DNA from: Acanthaster planci | Taxonomy: Eukaryota; Echinodermata; Asteroidea; Valvatida; Acanthasteridae | Length of the DNA: 64,000 bases | Reading direction: 5' to 3' | Assembly: GCF_001949145.1 (NCBI RefSeq) | Contig: NW_019091572.1 | Location: forward strand, 309,767-373,766 | In this document: positions 61,401-64,000 of the stretch, in pieces | Numbering within the stretch: position 1 is the stretch's first letter | Layout of the letters: each line of letters starts with the position of its first letter | Made by a program: the position numbers and the translations under genes | The notes under the pieces: model-generated | The model's database searches: none | What the model was told of the DNA's origin: nothing | Seen by the model: only the letters and a program-made list of their open reading frames with translations

Positions 61401-63326
61401 ATTCAATATGTTATAATACTACTAATAACAATGTCTTCTCTATTGCACAAAATCTATTCAATAATCTTATATATATATATTACAAGTCAGTACATTAAAA
61501 TGAAAACCGTAAATTAAAATTAAAAAATACAGTGTCATACCAAACTAAAATATAACAAGATCCAGATTATGAAACAATAAAAAATAAACCAGATGCACAA
61601 TTACGTATAAAATGCCTGTTTAAATAAAAAATTTTTGCTTCCCGTTTAAAACCATATAATGTTTCCTGCCATCTGATGTGGCTGGGAAACTGGTTCCAAA
61701 GCCGAGGACAATCTGTAATTTCAGCTGACTCGATGATCTAAGAGAATAGTAGGATTCATATAATCTGTACCTAGGTAACATTTTATGGACGCAAATACAA
61801 TTTGTTTAAAAACAAATAAAATAATCTTAAACCCAATGCGATATAACTGGCAGCCAATGTAATTTTTTTGAGAATTGGGGTAATGTGGCAACTTTTTGAT
61901 GCAAAGCCCACTAGTCTGGCTACAGCATTCTCTACTCTTTGAAGTTTCATAAGTTTGGTCTGAGCTACGCCGTACAAGAGACTGTTACAATAATAAATAC
62001 GACTTGTAACGAGTGAATGAACCAACAATTGAGTGTCCCAACGATCAAGATATTTCTGAATACTGCAAATGTTATGGAACGATAAAAACTAGCATTACAA
62101 GTTTATTTATAGGTAAATTGATCTTGAATTTTTCATCTAAACAAACACCTACGTTCTTAACACAAAAGACAGGAATGATGCAATTATTACCAACAATTAT
62201 ATGGTCAATATTGATCTGGGATAATTGTTGCTTCGTACCAGCGACCAAAAGGTCGGTCTCAGCGTCAACGATCATCAATTTTTCTTGTAACATTCAGTTA
62301 ATCTTGTAACATTCAGTTATTACAAAAAAGCTCAATATTTCATGCTTGCCTATTAAAATTGAAATGCATTGATGAAAATTTCATCCGTGGTTTCGCTGAA
62401 ATTTTGAGAAACATTTTTTTCTTTCTGATGGGACACCTCTGAAAGTGAACATAAAGTGATTTTGAGGTATACGGTTTATCCTGCTTCCCTTTTCTCAGGA
62501 AAAGAAAGTCTTTTAAGTCACCCACTTCTATTTCCTTGTAGTGCCTAATTACGACAGTTTCTGTTTGACATTTCTTTGATAGAAAATCACTTTCAGCTTC
62601 TCTTGCAATGAGGCTTATAAACGAGGACCACAAATACAGTTCTTGTCAGTTTTTCTTGCTGCCACTGAGGACAGACAATGATCGATTCATCCAGGCGGAA
62701 ATATTTCGTGTCATACCTATTTTACTATAAAAGCCTACAATGTTCCGAACACACGTTTTGCACCGAATTCACAAATAAAATTCAGAGAAAAACAGCGCGT
62801 GCGCATGCATATATATGCTGAATTATGGTAAAAGGAGAACATGACAATTGATTTTGCTCGCTTACACGAGACATCTCGCATTTTCATGATATTTCACACC
62901 ATGTTTGGAGGAGGGGCGTATTATGGGAGGCAAACAATTACAAAGGTTCTTTATAAAACATGTTTAATATGGCGGTTTTTTTTTTGAAGAATTAGGGTAT
63001 ATTTGAGGGGTTTTTACATGCTTTGGAAATGTAGAAAAATAAAATTCCCCAAATTGCCTTACTCCCAGTATATATGGATCTGCCACTACTCTCTCATCTT
63101 TATCAATAGCGAATTGCTAAATAGAAGTCATTTCAGTATCTGACCGACTTTGGTCGGTGCGTGATTTTACCTTAGATTCAGCTTGCAGACTTCGGACGTT
63201 TTTCAGTTCCGTGGAAGAATGGAAGCTGTAAATGTACTCTGTGTCCGGCTTAAACTGGATGAAACTGGCCAGGCCGGGACTGGCCAAGCCGGTGCTAATG
63301 AGGAGGACCAGGTTGAGCTTAAGCAC
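413..63326 (-). CDS. Giant secreted lipid transfer protein (LLTP) with LECT2/M23-like, SAP-like and 12 cysteine-rich repeats; 78 exons, 3' end outside window
   Basis: One multi-exon gene explains nearly all protein-like minus-strand reading frames in the window. Exons were placed by hand from GT (twice GC) donors, AG acceptors and matching phases. Nearly every exon length agrees with the phase of its neighbours, which is strong support for a single transcript. One exon is missing between 61,156 and 55,988, where phase 1 must become phase 2. The predicted product begins with a signal peptide, continues as a vitellogenin/MTP-like lipid transfer module, then carries a LECT2-like domain, SAP-like motifs, a tandem cysteine-rich array and fibronectin-III-like modules. 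A secreted or circulatory lipid-binding role is inferred from the family and has not been shown. The exon at 413-713 ends in a gtaagc donor, so the C-terminus lies beyond the window. An alternative is two adjacent genes read through, but unbroken phase continuity argues against that. Confidence 0.85.
1970..6737 (-). CDS. Exons 74-76: C-terminal beta-rich, lipid-protein-like region
   Basis: Exons 6,572-6,737 (FAQFDVVLSGTIPFPRRHAK, RWGIPVGGFIYLEF); 3,121-3,259 (VGAYVRGSVSIGFVLHGELE, FSKFPLDVG); 1,970-2,177 (VKLDIEMIPLIIRLRAKVIL, KIPFFGRITLFSVELW). Alternating hydrophobic strands dominate, resembling large open beta sheets of lipid proteins. I cannot assign a named domain. The acceptor at 3,259 is chosen because it gives the phase required by the previous exon. 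The stronger-looking acceptor at 3,275 would break the frame unless an unseen exon exists. Confidence 0.6.
4312..4395 (+). repeat. Degenerate tRNA-Leu-like SINE head
   Basis: The stretch resembles the tRNA-like sequence at 19.75 kb: CTGCACTGG followed by GGAGATCGTGGGCTCGATTC corresponds to the variable arm and B box there. The A-box region is poorly preserved. It is probably an old SINE copy. Confidence 0.35.
5071..5596 (+). mobile_element. Non-autonomous dispersed element, copy 1
   Basis: About 520 bases that reappear in the same orientation at 30.5-31.1 kb. Shared blocks include TACCCTACCCCTGTTCAT, AGCCAGGGCCTCCC and GACAGCTGTC followed by GGAACTTGTCAGAGGCCT. The right end GGCCTCTCCAAACGAG is the near-exact reverse complement of the left end of copy 2 (CTCTTTTGGAGAGGCC), so the element has terminal inverted repeats. 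No coding capacity is seen, which fits a MITE-type DNA element. Confidence 0.6.
6376..6484. repeat. Short hairpin element
   Basis: Two arms of about 40 bases are inverted copies. The left starts CTCAAAATATGGAGGACCTG and ends GATCCTAGCAGAA. The right is its reverse complement with a few differences, separated by about 30 bases. It lies 88 bases from the exon at 6,572. It may be a tiny MITE. Confidence 0.55.
7064..9386 (-). CDS. Exons 70-73: spacer after the array, second poly-Arg site, helical region
   Basis: Exons 9,220-9,386 (acidic start DSAEGTDSMEDL, then helix NAVDKARDYFRAILQGDANS); 8,637-8,756 (MALLIFGEEDETRVTRRRRR, then DLSVSLTS); 8,116-8,205 (SLFGISLAPGADSD, NIIIGGGLT); 7,064-7,203 (GLDALGQRIANMTIGELEAT, helix VVELMKDLRALFRTF). 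The second RRRRR site with the one at 9.9 kb would release a short peptide of about 90 residues if both are cut. An undetermined base lies at 7,056, inside the intron next to the 7,064 donor. Confidence 0.65.
8870..8945 (+). repeat. Possible SINE fragment
   Basis: CTGGTACAGTGGTTCTTTCTT resembles the A-box side of the SINE-like sequence at 58.9 kb. A weak B-box-like GGGTTCTGATCC follows. The fragment is short and degraded. Confidence 0.3.
9869..11269 (-). CDS. Cysteine-rich module, repeat 12 (degenerate) ending in a poly-Arg cleavage site
   Basis: Exons 11,054-11,269 (YCSLDQSCLGVSCCLNFDLG, KLDPCAQTFSFGFEKW); 10,878-10,987 (VSVSMDSYLDEKSCLRIQ, an inserted segment with its own Cys); 9,869-10,034 (YDVDLDISLCWRDTC, DAMFSGCSDQDGG, then TRRRRRSVEEL). 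The IPLCN motif and the closing helix are missing. They are replaced by a strong furin-like site, as if the array ends by being cut. The 10,878 exon could use gtaagt (10,877) or gtaatc (10,888). Each has a matching acceptor two bases apart (10,032 or 10,034), so both isoforms stay in frame. Confidence 0.7.
11878..13092 (-). CDS. Cysteine-rich module, repeat 11 (GC donor in last exon)
   Basis: Exons 12,888-13,092 (GGVCHYSDACLGVECCLLAD, LTVDPCDFKLSVGFENW); 12,215-12,435 (SYAWGQVAGERLSDA, RNFLLSLSIHLCIAGVC, APIPFCNQNRTLEW); 11,878-11,994 (GLVVNRLGVSADV, linker PQECTGPPEQITPRN). The CR/D2 boundary has moved: here the SYAWG segment sits at the start of the D2 exon. The last exon joins the next only through a GC donor (ACAG|GCATGT) at 11,876-11,877. 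Confidence 0.75.
13313..14914 (-). CDS. Cysteine-rich module, repeat 10
   Basis: Exons 14,656-14,914 (AHCSIINSCFGVRCCLDVSL, MVINPCLGKLTLEFGNW); 13,891-14,051 (YSLGLANGEISVSLSLEACI, DGNC, SPLPMCYPNGTLSWNTLP); 13,313-13,444 (SLDAGFQTVAQALGLPSLLI, linker ALPCPPVFQPRQ). GDGTV is lost, and DPC has become NPC in the CR half. Confidence 0.75.
15269..17191 (-). CDS. Cysteine-rich module, repeat 9
   Basis: Exons 16,985-17,191 (GNCSLIGETCTELRCCLDLD, KFDPCDFTFTLGLEKW, FSYQW); 16,854-16,923 (IMADNLTYNVYSDIGALLSN); 15,613-15,764 (YSIDKRNDSKEFEMNMTLEY, CIDGLC, IPIPVCNPGFSNYSIS); 15,269-15,406 (ADGFIETLSGQVIQGASLAL, LSRLGI, linker SSQPCVNPRG). The acceptor at 16,923 is chosen over a better-looking AG nearby because only it keeps the phase. 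That exon also uses a weak gttagc donor. Confidence 0.72.
17522..19135 (-). CDS. Cysteine-rich module, repeat 8
   Basis: Exons 19,081-19,135 (linker QYLQSEQCDRGTPG); 18,322-18,577 (LSCTLTDSCLGIRCCLEMDF, VILDPCNYSLSVGFEKW); 17,962-18,116 (QFEVDLSLVFCVDGAC, LPIPLCNTEDSFTLP); 17,522-17,653 (GDGTVSGFLAYLGGNIGQFA, LRHLNM, MACSRHRR). The phase-1 LP|G intron is present again. The YSIDKLD signature is replaced by WRVAKIIED. The final exon ends in a weak gtttgt donor. Confidence 0.77.
19580..19900 (+). repeat. tRNA-Leu-like sequence enclosed by an inverted repeat
   Basis: Arms at about 19,580-19,640 and 19,840-19,900 are inverted copies (left: CCTTACCCAATGTTCATG to GAGAGCTTGC). Between them, 19,753-19,825 looks like a tRNA-Leu-type gene head: A box TGGTCAAGTAGTTTAAG, a GACATCTGGACTAATGAG anticodon arm region, long variable arm GAGGTCGTG, and B box GGTTCGAGTTCC. 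The acceptor stem is not fully paired, so a SINE or tRNA pseudogene is likelier than a working tRNA. Confidence 0.55.
20401..22211 (-). CDS. Cysteine-rich module, repeat 7
   Basis: Exons 22,163-22,211 (short linker DIIIGRTCQLASET, only 49 bases); 21,102-21,357 (VQCSIDDRCLGIQCCIHLDF, QVDPCNYQLYVAFESW, FSYTWG); 20,401-20,650 (YSIDKLTAKEVFSVTLNIVL, CIDDTC, VPIPLCNTNVSSFTLPGDGT, helix DSAIGLVMEKFGLS). The last exon is three bases longer than its counterparts because of one extra residue in NVSSF. Confidence 0.8.
22425..24316 (-). CDS. Cysteine-rich module, repeat 6 (paired cysteine loss)
   Basis: Exons 24,259-24,316 (linker SFLSRDACNLPPAQ); 23,017-23,269 (LSCSIGNRCTSLHCCLTLDL, IIDPCDYKMSVGLEKW, FSYEWG); 22,425-22,671 (FSIDKLDATKEYEVDFAFSL, LIDGVT, MPICNANSSLALPGDGTVRG, helix QAAIQLVLRRLNLQ). 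Where all other copies have C-x(n)-C in the D2 half, this copy has L and T. Both cysteines are replaced together, which suggests they form a disulfide with each other. Confidence 0.8.
24479..25532 (-). CDS. Cysteine-rich module, repeat 5
   Basis: Exons 25,478-25,532 (linker QYIDNQQCDMEV); 24,973-25,228 (LTCTVDDRCLGLTCCASLDL, ALLDPCELKLSVGLGSW, FEYDWG); 24,479-24,725 (YNVDKLKAQKEFLIDLSVIL, CIDGSC, FIPICNPNATLTLPGNGTVS, helix DAAVDLVLDYLGLK). The donor is gttagt, weaker than most. All ten consensus cysteines are present. Confidence 0.8.
26443..27876 (-). CDS. Cysteine-rich module, repeat 4 (with short linker exon)
   Basis: Exons 27,816-27,876 (linker, EYISRESCIRPQ); 27,276-27,537 (ICTLHEKCLGLDCCLELPI, IFDPCTYQLSVGLGSW, LSYPWG); 26,443-26,689 (VNIDKLDAEESFQINLDISF, CLDDDC, VPIPFCNLNASFELPGDGSF, then helix GELAVQAGLRKLGIQ). 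From here to repeat 7 the D2 and helix parts share one exon of 247-250 bases, so the LP|G intron is absent. Confidence 0.8.
28378..29554 (-). CDS. Cysteine-rich module, repeat 3
   Basis: Exons 29,342-29,554 (LTCELSRECLGIRCCVELDL, LILDPCKFTLSVGLGKW, FDYHW); 28,852-29,058 (YTIDKLTEDKVFVLDLALSL, CLPDTEC, VPIPLCNENATYTLP); 28,378-28,469 (GDGTVKGFLEKVGQNAADSA, ILRHLGLS). All ten cysteine positions of the consensus unit are present once the following linker exon is counted. The D2 and helix parts are split by a phase-1 intron at LP|G. Confidence 0.78.
30082..32310 (-). CDS. Cysteine-rich module, repeat 2
   Basis: Exons 32,080-32,310 (YCSLSESCLRLDCCLELNL, EVNACDFTFVVAF, LLLSYDW); 31,227-31,427 (YSIDKVDAEKVFRIDF, SVCPSGEDC, VPIPVCNSNFSFSLP); 30,082-30,219 (helix SEFVAAVGRNAGQQAVNILL, then linker DEPCNTTALVA). 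The last exon has two donors nine bases apart in the same phase (30,081 and 30,072), so the product may or may not include three extra residues (GEE). Confidence 0.75.
30520..31100 (+). mobile_element. Non-autonomous dispersed element, copy 2
   Basis: Second copy of the element at 5.07 kb, in the intron between repeat-2 exons at 30,219 and 31,227. Its left terminus CTCTTTTGGAGAGGCC is well preserved, while its right terminus is worn. Divergence between copies, by eye, is moderate with several small indels, so the insertions are not recent. Confidence 0.6.
32507..32648 (-). CDS. Exon 34: second SAP-like motif, linker between repeats 1 and 2
   Basis: The exon encodes EFLSDKNPCQTPSSLTESQL and then TDTLESRQLATTGTRMELEA with RLSEDD. 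It has the same layout as exon 29: an opening (x)FLSDK-PC segment, then a SAP-like helix pair with L-x-x-R-x-L-x-x-x-G-x-[RK]-x-x-L-x-x-R-L. The shared opening and position indicate duplication of a repeat together with its linker. Later linker exons (27,816; 25,478; 24,259; 22,163; 19,081) keep the Cys but are cut to 16-20 residues. Confidence 0.65.
33092..35734 (-). CDS. Cysteine-rich module, repeat 1
   Basis: Exons 35,525-35,734; 34,779-34,845; 33,744-33,907; 33,092-33,219. The CR half gives YCKIDPSCLGVECCMNVKL followed by MRFDPCEFQFVLGVNSW. A short exon follows (EELDVPVPFDIPFVDD). The second half has FCPKTGDADC and then AIPLPICHPNGT, and a final helix exon (KKILKQTGAEALQ, LRYVLDELGIPK). 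This is the most divergent early copy: it lacks the GDGTV motif before the helix, and its pre-Cys segment is on its own exon. The CR exon ends at a weak donor (gtttgt). Confidence 0.75.
36050..36188 (-). CDS. Exon 29: SAP-like motif in the linker before repeat 1
   Basis: The exon reads KLVSDKPCVLPESLSND, then MLRIELQQHGLSSQGDRKTL and LQRYKQ. This follows the SAP helix-turn-helix pattern: L-x-x-x-L-x-x-E-L-x-x-x-G-L-x-x-x-G-x-[RK]-x-x-L-x-x-R. SAP motifs are usually nucleic-acid binding in nuclear proteins, so finding one in a predicted secreted lipid protein is odd. The single Cys precedes the motif, as in the short linker exons between later repeats. It could be a convergent helix pair rather than a true SAP domain. 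Confidence 0.65.
36339..36869 (-). CDS. Exons 27-28: hydrophilic linker and first helical unit
   Basis: Exon 27 (36,701-36,869) encodes a Pro/Arg/Asp-rich, probably disordered linker (SPERKPPPDTNTDRPD, PSRRPPERTSS). Exon 28 (36,339-36,517) gives a polar start and then a helix, LKIGAILAFARRLGLEKTA followed by DDLLTVLETIV. This resembles the helix that closes each cysteine-rich unit further downstream. It may be a degenerate unit lacking its cysteine parts. Phases are 0 to 1 and 1 to 0. Confidence 0.6.
37020..38610 (-). CDS. Exons 24-26: LECT2 / peptidase M23-like domain, active-site residues degenerate
   Basis: Exons at 38,430-38,610; 37,766-37,912; 37,020-37,277. The reading is typical of the M23/LECT2 fold: SSGGFYPTNSDGQYEDQGVD, then LEIPPGAQ|LVAPFSGLLFK across an intron, then GVN|VIAGTVIGTVSRSRTCG, NYIHMSM and finally EGYVDPSSYLAKR, which matches the family's closing V-[DN]-P-x-x-Y-L. 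In M23 enzymes zinc is held by the His and Asp of H-x(3)-D and by the last His of H-x-H. Here the first His is Asp (DQGVD), the Asp is kept, and H-x-H has become YIH. Peptidase activity is therefore unlikely. LECT2 is itself a secreted non-enzymatic member that acts as a cytokine. The first intron uses a GC donor at 38,428-38,429. Confidence 0.75.
38814..41522 (-). CDS. Exons 18-23: extended amphipathic helical region
   Basis: Exons at 41,340-41,522; 40,764-40,916; 40,218-40,360; 39,741-39,811; 39,436-39,599; 38,814-38,980. Nearly the whole 290-residue stretch is amphipathic helix: regular hydrophobic spacing, many Asp/Lys/Arg and few cysteines. Examples are GQLFDDFVQALENIPQNVA, IADSIRDLLKSPLKAIGDIF and KDLLAPFFELYDLAFNTVDA. 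Such stretches resemble lipid-surface-binding helices of exchangeable apolipoproteins, which is a composition argument and not a family match. Exon 21 is only consistent when its acceptor is placed at 39,811 rather than at the nearer AG. Confidence 0.65.
41731..42204 (-). CDS. Exons 16-17: beta-rich segment with furin-like site
   Basis: Exons at 42,059-42,204 and 41,731-41,876. The first opens with ERRLRRGFWEG, a proprotein convertase consensus (basic-X-basic-basic) directly after the helical domain. Beta-strand-rich sequence follows (EGIEFKLAS, TVGAEFGLTIRNELDM). The second continues with GHLVVDVFDEAYATVTIGLL and one pair of aromatic-flanked residues around RFCFNGYV. In LLTPs this position begins the open beta sheets that bind lipid, and several members are cleaved here. 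Cleavage is inferred from the motif alone. Confidence 0.65.
42667..48611 (-). CDS. Exons 9-15: alpha-helical (lipovitellin-like) domain of the LLTP module
   Basis: Exons at 48,497-48,611; 47,836-48,010; 46,897-46,948; 43,994-44,131; 43,490-43,701; 42,946-43,017; 42,667-42,800, all phase-matched. The translation is a run of paired helices of the Vitellogenin_N superhelix: CFQKLVQALNSVPDG, LYMLDAVAAMYTDTSQSLL, RVAVLALGALAGDRW, DTVVLIEALGNAGLHRS, then the terminal HEAT-like turn EHVRYAASLLYKD. The phrase 'LIEALGNAG' is characteristic of vitellogenin, MTP and apoB N-terminal regions. This domain lines the lipid cavity in the family. Order and lengths fit a complete helical domain of about 300 residues. 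Confidence 0.82.
44132..46896. other. 2.8-kb intron in the helical domain region
   Basis: Sequence between exons 11 and 12. A 140-codon open frame on the minus strand (44,670-45,092) matches nothing I recognise and lacks flanking splice signals in phase. I see no clear repeat. Confidence 0.4.
49487..61255 (-). CDS. Exons 2-8: vitellogenin-type lipoprotein N-terminal beta-barrel domain
   Basis: Exons at 61,156-61,255; 55,850-55,988; 54,779-54,943; 51,063-51,118; 50,961-50,998; 50,055-50,179; 49,487-49,553. The second of these has the family hallmark SENGAIRQVYYPRDEDSH followed by KKGLISLLAGNLQ. The third carries the WSYDCNETGHEGNH region seen in vitellogenins. The later ones give TFSEGQLKFVQEVYYPS and LKEQIAGNLT. 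In this family the barrel docks receptors and shields lipid. One exon (phase 1 to 2) is missing between the first two. The fourth exon could instead start at 51,132 or 51,157, but those starts are phase 1 and would need another unseen exon. The fifth could end at 50,927, but then its phase would not fit the next exon. The exon at 50,055 has a duplicated donor. Confidence 0.75.
50018..50080 (-). repeat. 31-base tandem duplication carrying a splice donor
   Basis: ACTTACC and the following CATACGTATTGAGTCT occur twice with a 31-base period, at about 50,018 and 50,049. On the minus strand each copy ends in a consensus GTAAGTG donor. The exon-proximal copy (50,054) gives phase 0, as the next exon requires. 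The distal copy would shift the frame. Confidence 0.7.
50542..50820. mobile_element. TA-flanked hairpin MITE (Tc1/mariner-like)
   Basis: Termini TACAGGGTGTAT and its reverse complement near 50,820 enclose inverted arms of about 85 bases (CAGTCAGAAAATTAACTGCA and its mirror, with differences) around a short centre. A TA flank on both sides and the CAGGGTGTAT end are typical of Tc1/mariner-derived MITEs. It sits in an intron. Confidence 0.65.
51700..53404. mobile_element. 1.7-kb fold-back element with internal short tandem repeats
   Basis: Two long arms, about 51,700-52,190 and 52,920-53,404, are inverted copies. Their outer ends are CATCAGGGCC and GGCCCTGATG. Each arm contains runs of an imperfect ~19-base unit (AAACGATCAAAGGACA-type) and an inner CTGACGCTATGACAGCGC block that pairs with its mirror. 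The centre (52.2-52.9 kb) is unrelated and holds a second small inverted repeat around CAATCCCCCACC. The open frames in the arms are by-products of the short repeats. This layout is that of fold-back or long-TIR elements. Confidence 0.65.
53479..53643. mobile_element. Near-perfect hairpin element of ~165 bases
   Basis: The left arm from ATCTGGACGGTGGATGG to CATATGAGTATTATAC is the reverse complement of the right arm down to GTCCACCAATCTGGAC with few mismatches, around a loop of about 35 bases. It lies 75 bases from the fold-back element and is separate from it. It is probably a MITE. Confidence 0.6.
53880..54515 (-). mobile_element. Possible 3' end of an LTR retroelement
   Basis: On the minus strand, PGAIVDIERDGHVFKRNLAK followed by a stop resembles the C-terminal tail of Gypsy-type pol proteins. 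About 45 bases later TGTAATACGAGAGCAGAG may begin an LTR. I cannot find the other LTR or a target duplication, so this is tentative. Confidence 0.3.
57535..57815. repeat. CGTCG-rich low-complexity tract
   Basis: Imperfect repeats of GTCGTGCGTCGCGTCG-like words in an otherwise AT-rich intron. Composition changes sharply at both edges. No coding sense is evident on either strand. Confidence 0.5.
58860..58960 (+). repeat. tRNA-derived SINE-like sequence
   Basis: A-box-like TTCGGCACAGTGTTTC followed about 45 bases later by a perfect B box, GGTTCGAATCC. This is the internal Pol III promoter layout. The acceptor stem is absent, so a SINE head is likelier than a tRNA gene. Confidence 0.45.
61256..63170. 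other. Intron 1, holding a truncated LINE
   Basis: First intron of the gene (1.9 kb). The right part is AT-rich unique sequence and the left part is the LINE described separately. Confidence 0.55.
61600..62300 (-). mobile_element. 5'-truncated non-LTR retrotransposon (CR1/L2-like) with decayed reverse transcriptase
   Basis: The minus strand encodes, across frame breaks, the C-terminal part of a LINE reverse transcriptase: LLVAGTKQQLSQINID, then VKNVGVCLDEKF, then LVTSRIYYCNSLLYG followed by KLQRVENAVARLVGF, and finally a worn SLRSS tail segment. The order and motifs (Y-C-N-S-L-L-Y-G, L-Q-R-V-x-N-A-x-A-R-L) are those of CR1/L2-type elements. It has stops and frameshifts and is not functional. 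It has the same orientation as the gene. Confidence 0.75.
63171..63326 (-). CDS. Exon 1: signal peptide and first beta strand of lipoprotein N-terminal domain
   Basis: Reads on the minus strand as a short basic start, a hydrophobic core (LNLVLLISTGLAS) and then FKPDTEYIYSFHSSTEL, the usual opening strand of the vitellogenin/MTP/apolipophorin N-terminal domain (lipid transfer protein family). The exon ends in phase 0 at AAG|gtaaaa (donor 63,169-63,170). The codon in the expected start position is GTG (63,324-63,326) in a good Kozak-like context (CACC before it). An undetermined base sits at 63,338. ATG is expected there, so this is either a sequence error or variant, or the true start lies in an unseen upstream exon. 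A signal peptide fits a secreted protein. Confidence 0.6.
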
Positions 63327-64000
63327 GGTGATGTGGTNACCGAAAATTTGCCCCCCGTGCTGGTAAGGCCATCTCGGAAGGATCCACTGTTCCAGTCTCA
63401 GTGAAATCTGACCTCGAACACGTCGAAATTCCGAAATAAGTATTGAAAAAGTAAACCAGGTTCTAAAGACTATTGCACAGTAAAAAAAAAACCGAGGTAG
63501 GTCGATTTCAGAATCGCTGCACAGTAGCACGAATAACATCCTTTAACTTCCTCGATCCCAACCCCCGAAACGAAAGAGAAATTCGTTACTTAACCTGTAA
63601 TTTGTGACTCCCAATGAAAACAAAAGAAAACATAATAGGTTTTTTATTCTATGAACGACAATGAAACTAGATCGATACCCACTCTTGCAAACCTACAGAA
63701 AGCAAAGAAATAAACTTGTCCTGTACATCTTCACCACCAGGAAGCTTAAACCGTAGTTATTAAGCAAACAAATTGGTTTTGATAAACATACCGAGCCAGT
63801 TCAAATACAGTTAACACATGGTTGCTTTAATGTATTTGAAACCAGGGATCAAAGTTTTGAACGACGGGAGCATTCTAGAGAGTTGTAACTTGGATCACTT
63901 AACTTGGACTCGTGCTGCCATTTTTGTGACCAGTAACTTGACTTGTACCTATCAGTATTTTACTCGTTATTTAACTTGGACTTGCATAAAAAGTCTTGTG
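63327..64000. other. Presumed 5' flank of the gene
   Basis: Sequence upstream of exon 1 on the minus strand. I see no clear TATA box or second gene. If exon 1 is not the true first exon, an upstream exon should lie here or beyond the window. Confidence 0.35.

Noticed and set aside
1-64000. CRISPR arrays, operons or bacterial elements
   Set aside because: The window is eukaryotic; no regularly spaced direct repeats of that kind and no bacterial gene organisation are present.

Overview
The window is intron-rich eukaryotic nuclear DNA and is almost entirely taken up by one gene on the minus strand. Exons of roughly 40-300 bases, GT-AG introns, tRNA-derived SINE-like pieces, a non-LTR retrotransposon tail, hairpin MITE-like elements and a fold-back element all point to a metazoan. 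The gene type (a large lipid transfer protein with cysteine-rich repeats) and the frequent TAGGCCTA motif suggest a marine invertebrate, possibly a non-vertebrate deuterostome. The species assignment is inference.

The gene reads right to left. It starts near 63,326 and runs off the left edge, because the last exon seen (413-713) ends in a good splice donor. I could place 78 exons whose splice phases chain consistently, apart from one unseen exon between 55,988 and 61,156. They add up to about 12.3 kb of coding sequence, or roughly 4,100 residues.

Domain order from the N-terminus: signal peptide and vitellogenin/MTP-type lipoprotein N-terminal beta barrel (63.3-49.5 kb); alpha-helical lipovitellin-like domain (48.6-42.7 kb); beta-rich segment with a furin-like site (42.2-41.7 kb); long amphipathic helices (41.5-38.8 kb); a LECT2/peptidase M23-like domain (38.6-37.0 kb); a hydrophilic linker and a helix (36.9-36.3 kb); a SAP-like motif (36.2 kb); twelve tandem copies of a cysteine-rich module I do not recognise from any named family (35.7-9.9 kb), with a second SAP-like motif between copies 1 and 2; two poly-arginine furin-like sites (9.9 and 8.7 kb); a further lipid-protein-like beta region (8.2-2.0 kb); and fibronectin-III-like modules (1.5-0.4 kb).

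The introns carry mobile DNA: a 1.7-kb fold-back element with internal short repeats (51.7-53.4 kb), three hairpin MITE-like elements, a two-copy dispersed element (5.1 and 30.5 kb), a tRNA-Leu-like sequence inside an inverted repeat (19.6-19.9 kb), a possible LTR element tail (54.5 kb) and a 5'-truncated LINE (62 kb).

The product is best read as a secreted, proprotein-convertase-cleaved lipid transfer protein. It has acquired a LECT2-like domain and a large disulfide-rich repeat array. Introns not listed separately hold nothing I can support.
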